Positions 60,048 through 64,000 of a stretch of DNA of 64,000 bases are shown one piece after another; position 1 is the stretch's first letter, and the number at the start of each line of letters is the position of its first letter. The stretch is from positions 1 through 64,000 of the forward strand of contig WQYB01000004.1 of NCBI GenBank assembly GCA_009781475.1. The letters are read 5' to 3'. The stretch is from Treponema sp. (GTDB lineage Bacteria; Spirochaetota; Spirochaetia; Treponematales; Breznakiellaceae). The position numbers and the translations under genes are program-made. Below the pieces are notes generated by a model, which was not told where the DNA came from, ran no database searches, and was given only the letters and a program-made list of their open reading frames with translations.

Positions 60048-60991
60048 AATTTGCTTACTATGTCATTTATGATTTCTTTTTCAAACTTCAAGTCTGTTAT
60101 TTCTGTTCCGAAATAGTATGCGCCAAGAAGCCCGGGACCTACGTTTATACCGCACATAGGATATACGTTGCAAATAATTACTTCTTTTGGTTTTATTTTT
60201 TCAATAATTTTGGAAGCCAGGATTTCAGCCTGTTTTTTTCTTGCTGAATGAGCGACAAAAATAATCTGTTCGTTTGCAGATTTAATTGTTTTTTCAATAT
60301 ATTCAACTGTAGCTTTGTATGCCTTTTCGTAGCCGCTTACCTTTGTTAAAACTGTAACCATGCCGTCAGGACCAAAATCTCCCATAGGTTTTATCCCTGC
60401 TACAGTACCGAAAAATGCCTTAGCGTGAGAAATTCTTCCTTTAGATGCGACCCAAAATAAATCGTCAATGGGACCCATTTGATGAAGTGTCATTTTAATC
60501 TTTTCCAGCTTTTGTGCATTTTGCTCCAGTGATAAACCTTCCGCGCGGAACTGACAAGCCTTTACAGTTAAAAGTCCCAGAGCTACCGAATATTTTCTGG
60601 AATCTACAATAAATATTTTTCGTTCGGGGTATTTTTCCAATAAAGCTTTTTGTGCGCATGTCATTACATTGTATGTTGCGCTGAGGCTGCTTGATATGCA
60701 TAGAGCCAAAACGTCTTTTCCTTGCTGCAAAAAAGATTCAAAATATGAAGTAACATCATCAACACTGAGCGCGGCAGTTTTGTATCCGTTTTTATTTGAT
60801 TTTAATGACGAATAAAAATTGTCAAGCTCTTCATCGCTTAAATCAAGCCTGCCTTCGACATCATCTGCTTCCGGGGTACATAAATAACCTTTAAGGTAAC
60901 CGTCAACTTCAAAGCGAGTCCTAAGTTCTGGTGACAAATCGCAGGCTATATCAGCAAAAACTGCATAGCTGTACTGTTTTTCTTCATTCAT
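60044..60991 (-). CDS. DegV family (fatty-acid-binding) protein
   Basis: YAVFADIACDLSPEL, ALCISSSLSATYNV, DSRKYSVALGLL; start at ATG 60991 with SD AGGAGG; overlaps hydrolase start by 4 nt. Confidence 0.88.
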   Translation of the reverse strand: MNEEKQYSYAVFADIACDLSPELRTRFEVDGYLKGYLCTPEADDVEGRLDLSDEELDNFYSSLKSNKNGYKTAALSVDDVTSYFESFLQQGKDVLALCISSSLSATYNVMTCAQKALLEKYPERKIFIVDSRKYSVALGLLTVKACQFRAEGLSLEQNAQKLEKIKMTLHQMGPIDDLFWVASKGRISHAKAFFGTVAGIKPMGDFGPDGMVTVLTKVSGYEKAYKATVEYIEKTIKSANEQIIFVAHSARKKQAEILASKIIEKIKPKEVIICNVYPMCGINVGPGLLGAYYFGTEITDLKFEKEIINDIVSKL

Positions 60992-60999
60992 AATTCCTC

Positions 61000-61977
61000 C
61001 TAAATTTTTAAAGTAACTCTGTTTGCAAAGTCCAGGCAATTATTGTTTATTATACTATATCCGCCTTGTCCAAGACATGATTTTGCATACTTTTCAATAT
61101 CTTCCGCATTTCTAATAAATCTTTTTTCGCTTCTTTTCATCGTGCGTACTTCAGGGATTTTAGCGCCGCAAAAATCCTTCAAAGAAATAGAATTAACAAT
61201 TACATTTTCTCCTGCTCTGTTTACAGTATAGCCAAATTGAATAACTTCGTCTGCATTAATATATACGCCGTAATGGTGGTGAGAACCTGCATTAATGCGG
61301 ATAATGTCGCCTTTTTTAGGCGAGATAAAATCATATTTATTGGAAAACTTCTGCGCTTTTTCTCTTTTTAATTTATAAAAAAGCATTAAATATTTATTGC
61401 TTATTTCAGCATTTATTTCTTTTAATTTTTCTTTTGTAAGTTCTGTATCTGAATAATCCGATAAATCTATGCTGTTTCCGATCATTACGTGAACTCTCTT
61501 AAAAAGTCCGTAATTAAAATCGTTAACAACCGGAATTATCTTTACTCCTGTTTTTACTGCAATCATTATATATCCTTCAGAAAATTTTGAAGGTTCGTAT
61601 GTAAACTTAAAACCGCCTTCGGGAAACATCAAAATGGGTCTGCCCTTTGCGGTTATTCTTTTGCTTTTTTGAATAAAATCTAGGCTGCGCCCGTCTCTTT
61701 CAATAAAAATGCCTCCGGCTATTCTTATTAATAGTTTTAATAATTTACGTTTTTTATTGTACCAATCAATAACCAAAAAGTGTAATCTTTCAAAGAAAAA
61801 TATAAGAGCGATAACAATACCGTCCATAAAAGATCGATGGTTAGAAATAATTAAAGCGCTGCCGTTTGTCCGTTTAATTTTTTTATTATTGTCCTCATAA
61901 TAAGTTTTTGTTTTAAATATAAAAAGCTGAAAAAGTAAAAGCTGTATAAGTCCGAAGTAATATATAATTATACTCAT
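61000..61977 (-). CDS. PlsC-like acyltransferase fused to C-terminal LRAT/NlpC-P60-like domain
   Basis: NHRSFMDG, FIERDGRS, FPEGG acyltransferase motifs; C-terminal KKGDIIRI...HHHYGVYINADEVIQFG...GGYSIINNNCLDFAN. Start ATG 61977 overlaps upstream stop (ATGA). Confidence 0.82.
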   Translation of the reverse strand: MSIIIYYFGLIQLLLFQLFIFKTKTYYEDNNKKIKRTNGSALIISNHRSFMDGIVIALIFFFERLHFLVIDWYNKKRKLLKLLIRIAGGIFIERDGRSLDFIQKSKRITAKGRPILMFPEGGFKFTYEPSKFSEGYIMIAVKTGVKIIPVVNDFNYGLFKRVHVMIGNSIDLSDYSDTELTKEKLKEINAEISNKYLMLFYKLKREKAQKFSNKYDFISPKKGDIIRINAGSHHHYGVYINADEVIQFGYTVNRAGENVIVNSISLKDFCGAKIPEVRTMKRSEKRFIRNAEDIEKYAKSCLGQGGYSIINNNCLDFANRVTLKI

Positions 61978-63947
61978 AACATCTCTTTTATATAATTGTA
62001 AAAGCACTGCGGAGTGCGTAAGTTTTGGTTTTTTTCCAGATTGATTTGAATGTTAAATATACTTTCAATTTCACATATCAATGTAAAATAGTCAAGACTG
62101 GTTGCGCCTAAATCAATAAAGAAATCTGAACCAGTTTGTACTTCTGTATCAGTATTTGCTGCAGATTTAAACACTTGTTTAATTAATAACATCGCAGCAT
62201 CGTCTGTTTTGTCATCTTGTTTATAACAGATGTCTTTAAGATTTCTGCTATTCAATAAAATAACTTCGCCTTCAGTGATTTTTCGTTTTAATAACTCGCG
62301 CGAAACTTTAATCGCATTTGGGTTTGCAATTAACTGTCGGGTTACAAAAATCTCTTTTACATTCTGTCCGTAGGTGATTTGCGCTAAAGACTTTTTTAAT
62401 ATTTCTATTTCATTGGAAATTATTGTGTCCGGCAGCTTTTCGTTATATTCCAAAACGATTGAAAGTTTTCCATCCAGTTCTAAAACGCATAGTTTGTTTG
62501 CATTTTTAACTTTTAATTCATTTTGAATTGTATCAGGATGTATATTTTCGCCGTTTTCACTGATAAAAAGATCGCTTTTCCGTCCTACAATGTAATGCCG
62601 TCTGTTTATTGTTTTTATTATATCATTAGTTTTTATACAGTAAAAACCGCATTGATTTTCTTTAAGTGTGATAATTTTTTTACAAATAGAACTGCCGGAT
62701 ACAACTAAAGTTCCGTCTTCGTTATAAGTGTAATCGGCGCTTATAAAAGGATTCCCTATTGAGCCGTCTGTTCGTTTTTTTATTCTCTTTGAAAGATTTG
62801 CTCCTGTAATAGCAGTTTCTGTAGTACCGTAACCGTTAAAAAGCGGATAACCGATGCAGTTAATGATTTTTAAAGCATCGCTTTCTATATAAGCACCGCC
62901 TGAAATCATAAACACAGGAGATAATCCGAACGATGCGGCAAGTACTTCTTTAAAAAGTTTTTTTGAAATCCAAACACCTAATGACGGAAAAATATTTTGC
63001 AAGGCAAAAGCAAGTTTTATACCTCTTTGAAATTTCTTTTTTCGTACTTCGCTTTCCTGCGAAATCCCATTCATTATTCCTTTGTGTAATTTGTGGAAAA
63101 GGATCGGAGGGGCAAAAATATGCGTTACCTTGTGCCTATTTATTGTTCCCCTTATAGTGTCCGGGGAATTGTCTTTGAGAAAAACCATTGTACGTCCGAA
63201 AAAAGCAAACCAAAAATAACTTACCATAATTCCAAAGATGTGAAAAAGCGGTAAAATCATAACAACCTTAATTCTTTTTTTGTAGTCATTCATAAGCCAA
63301 TTATTGGTTTTTATAATATCTTTTGTATTTAATATTTGATTTACAACAGCCTCACCGTCAAATACGCATATCTTTGCTTCAAGACCTGTAAGAGTAGAAG
63401 ATAAAGCAAATTCATTATCCCAAAATTCATCTGAAATTTGCATATTTTTATTTTCATAAGTGTCAATATTTATAACAGTAAAATCAATATAGTCATTTGA
63501 AGATGTTATTACCAGATTAACATTAAGGATTTTTAGGAGTTTTATTCTTAGATCCGCAGGGTAAAACGAATTAACAAGATACGGTTTGTTGCCGCTCATT
63601 AAAATTGCCCAAAACGAAATTAAAAAATTTGGCGTATTAACAAGGTCAATAGCAATATATTCACCGGATGTATCAGGATATGTTTGTTTTATAAATGCTG
63701 CAAATGATCGTATCTGTAAATCTAACGTTTTGTAGGTTACTGCATCAATTTCTAAATTGACAAGCCTTTCGTATGCAAAAAGGTTTTCATGTGAAAATAT
63801 TATTTTATATATATCTTTGAATGTTTTATCTGATTTCATTACAGCGTTCAGGTTCTTTTTAATAGTTTTTTTATAATTTTCCATAAAATCTGATAACCCT
63901 TTAATATGCTCCGATAATAAAATCAGATTCATGCTGCTTGCCTTCAA
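61974..63947 (-). CDS. Acyl-AMP ligase (FAAL/FACL-like) with C-terminal acyl carrier protein domain
   Basis: ANL-like fold (LFNGYGTTETAITG, IVGRKSDLFISENGENIHPD); ACP motif DLGATSLDYF (Ser codon 62097-62099). Confidence 0.85.
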   Translation of the reverse strand: MKASSMNLILLSEHIKGLSDFMENYKKTIKKNLNAVMKSDKTFKDIYKIIFSHENLFAYERLVNLEIDAVTYKTLDLQIRSFAAFIKQTYPDTSGEYIAIDLVNTPNFLISFWAILMSGNKPYLVNSFYPADLRIKLLKILNVNLVITSSNDYIDFTVINIDTYENKNMQISDEFWDNEFALSSTLTGLEAKICVFDGEAVVNQILNTKDIIKTNNWLMNDYKKRIKVVMILPLFHIFGIMVSYFWFAFFGRTMVFLKDNSPDTIRGTINRHKVTHIFAPPILFHKLHKGIMNGISQESEVRKKKFQRGIKLAFALQNIFPSLGVWISKKLFKEVLAASFGLSPVFMISGGAYIESDALKIINCIGYPLFNGYGTTETAITGANLSKRIKKRTDGSIGNPFISADYTYNEDGTLVVSGSSICKKIITLKENQCGFYCIKTNDIIKTINRRHYIVGRKSDLFISENGENIHPDTIQNELKVKNANKLCVLELDGKLSIVLEYNEKLPDTIISNEIEILKKSLAQITYGQNVKEIFVTRQLIANPNAIKVSRELLKRKITEGEVILLNSRNLKDICYKQDDKTDDAAMLLIKQVFKSAANTDTEVQTGSDFFIDLGATSLDYFTLICEIESIFNIQINLEKNQNLRTPQCFYNYIKEML

Positions 63948-64000
63948 TAAATGAAAACTCTATATTACTATTTTTTTCAAAATGCACATGAATACTTTTT

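Overview
This is an AT-rich, gene-dense chromosomal window. The best taxonomic inference is a Treponema-like spirochaete: very long N-terminally extended GreA, PPi-dependent phosphofructokinase, many TPR and envelope proteins, and frequent TTG starts. Most of it is core genome: pfp, tRNA-Glu, ligA, tmk, tamB-bamA-skp, mutS, comF, pyrC, greA, rpe, dtd, prs, recA, prfB, ftsY, lolC/D/E-like ABC genes, carB/carA, icd, copA, hisS, ruvA/ruvB and queA. I saw no rRNA, CRISPR array, IS element or prophage. The observations most worth following up are: (1) a tightly coupled minus-strand lipid operon (57.5-63.95 kb) encoding an acyl-AMP ligase-ACP fusion, a PlsC acyltransferase fused to an LRAT/NlpC-P60-like domain, DegV, an alpha/beta hydrolase, a zinc-ribbon membrane protein and an MGDG-synthase-like glycosyltransferase; (2) a CarA whose glutaminase Cys and His are replaced by Gly and Tyr, predicting ammonia-dependent carbamoyl-phosphate synthesis; (3) queA, whose only plausible start is ATC, 6 nt after a good Shine-Dalgarno; (4) a non-PFL glycyl radical enzyme with a short activase; (5) LigA with a 12x9-bp repeat-encoded (IKS)n tail ending in a clamp-binding-like QGELF; (6) the prfB +1 programmed frameshift, which the ORF track misses; (7) families of short intergenic repeats, and a paired leader motif upstream of recA and comF. 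All family assignments come from reading motifs by eye; no database search was run.
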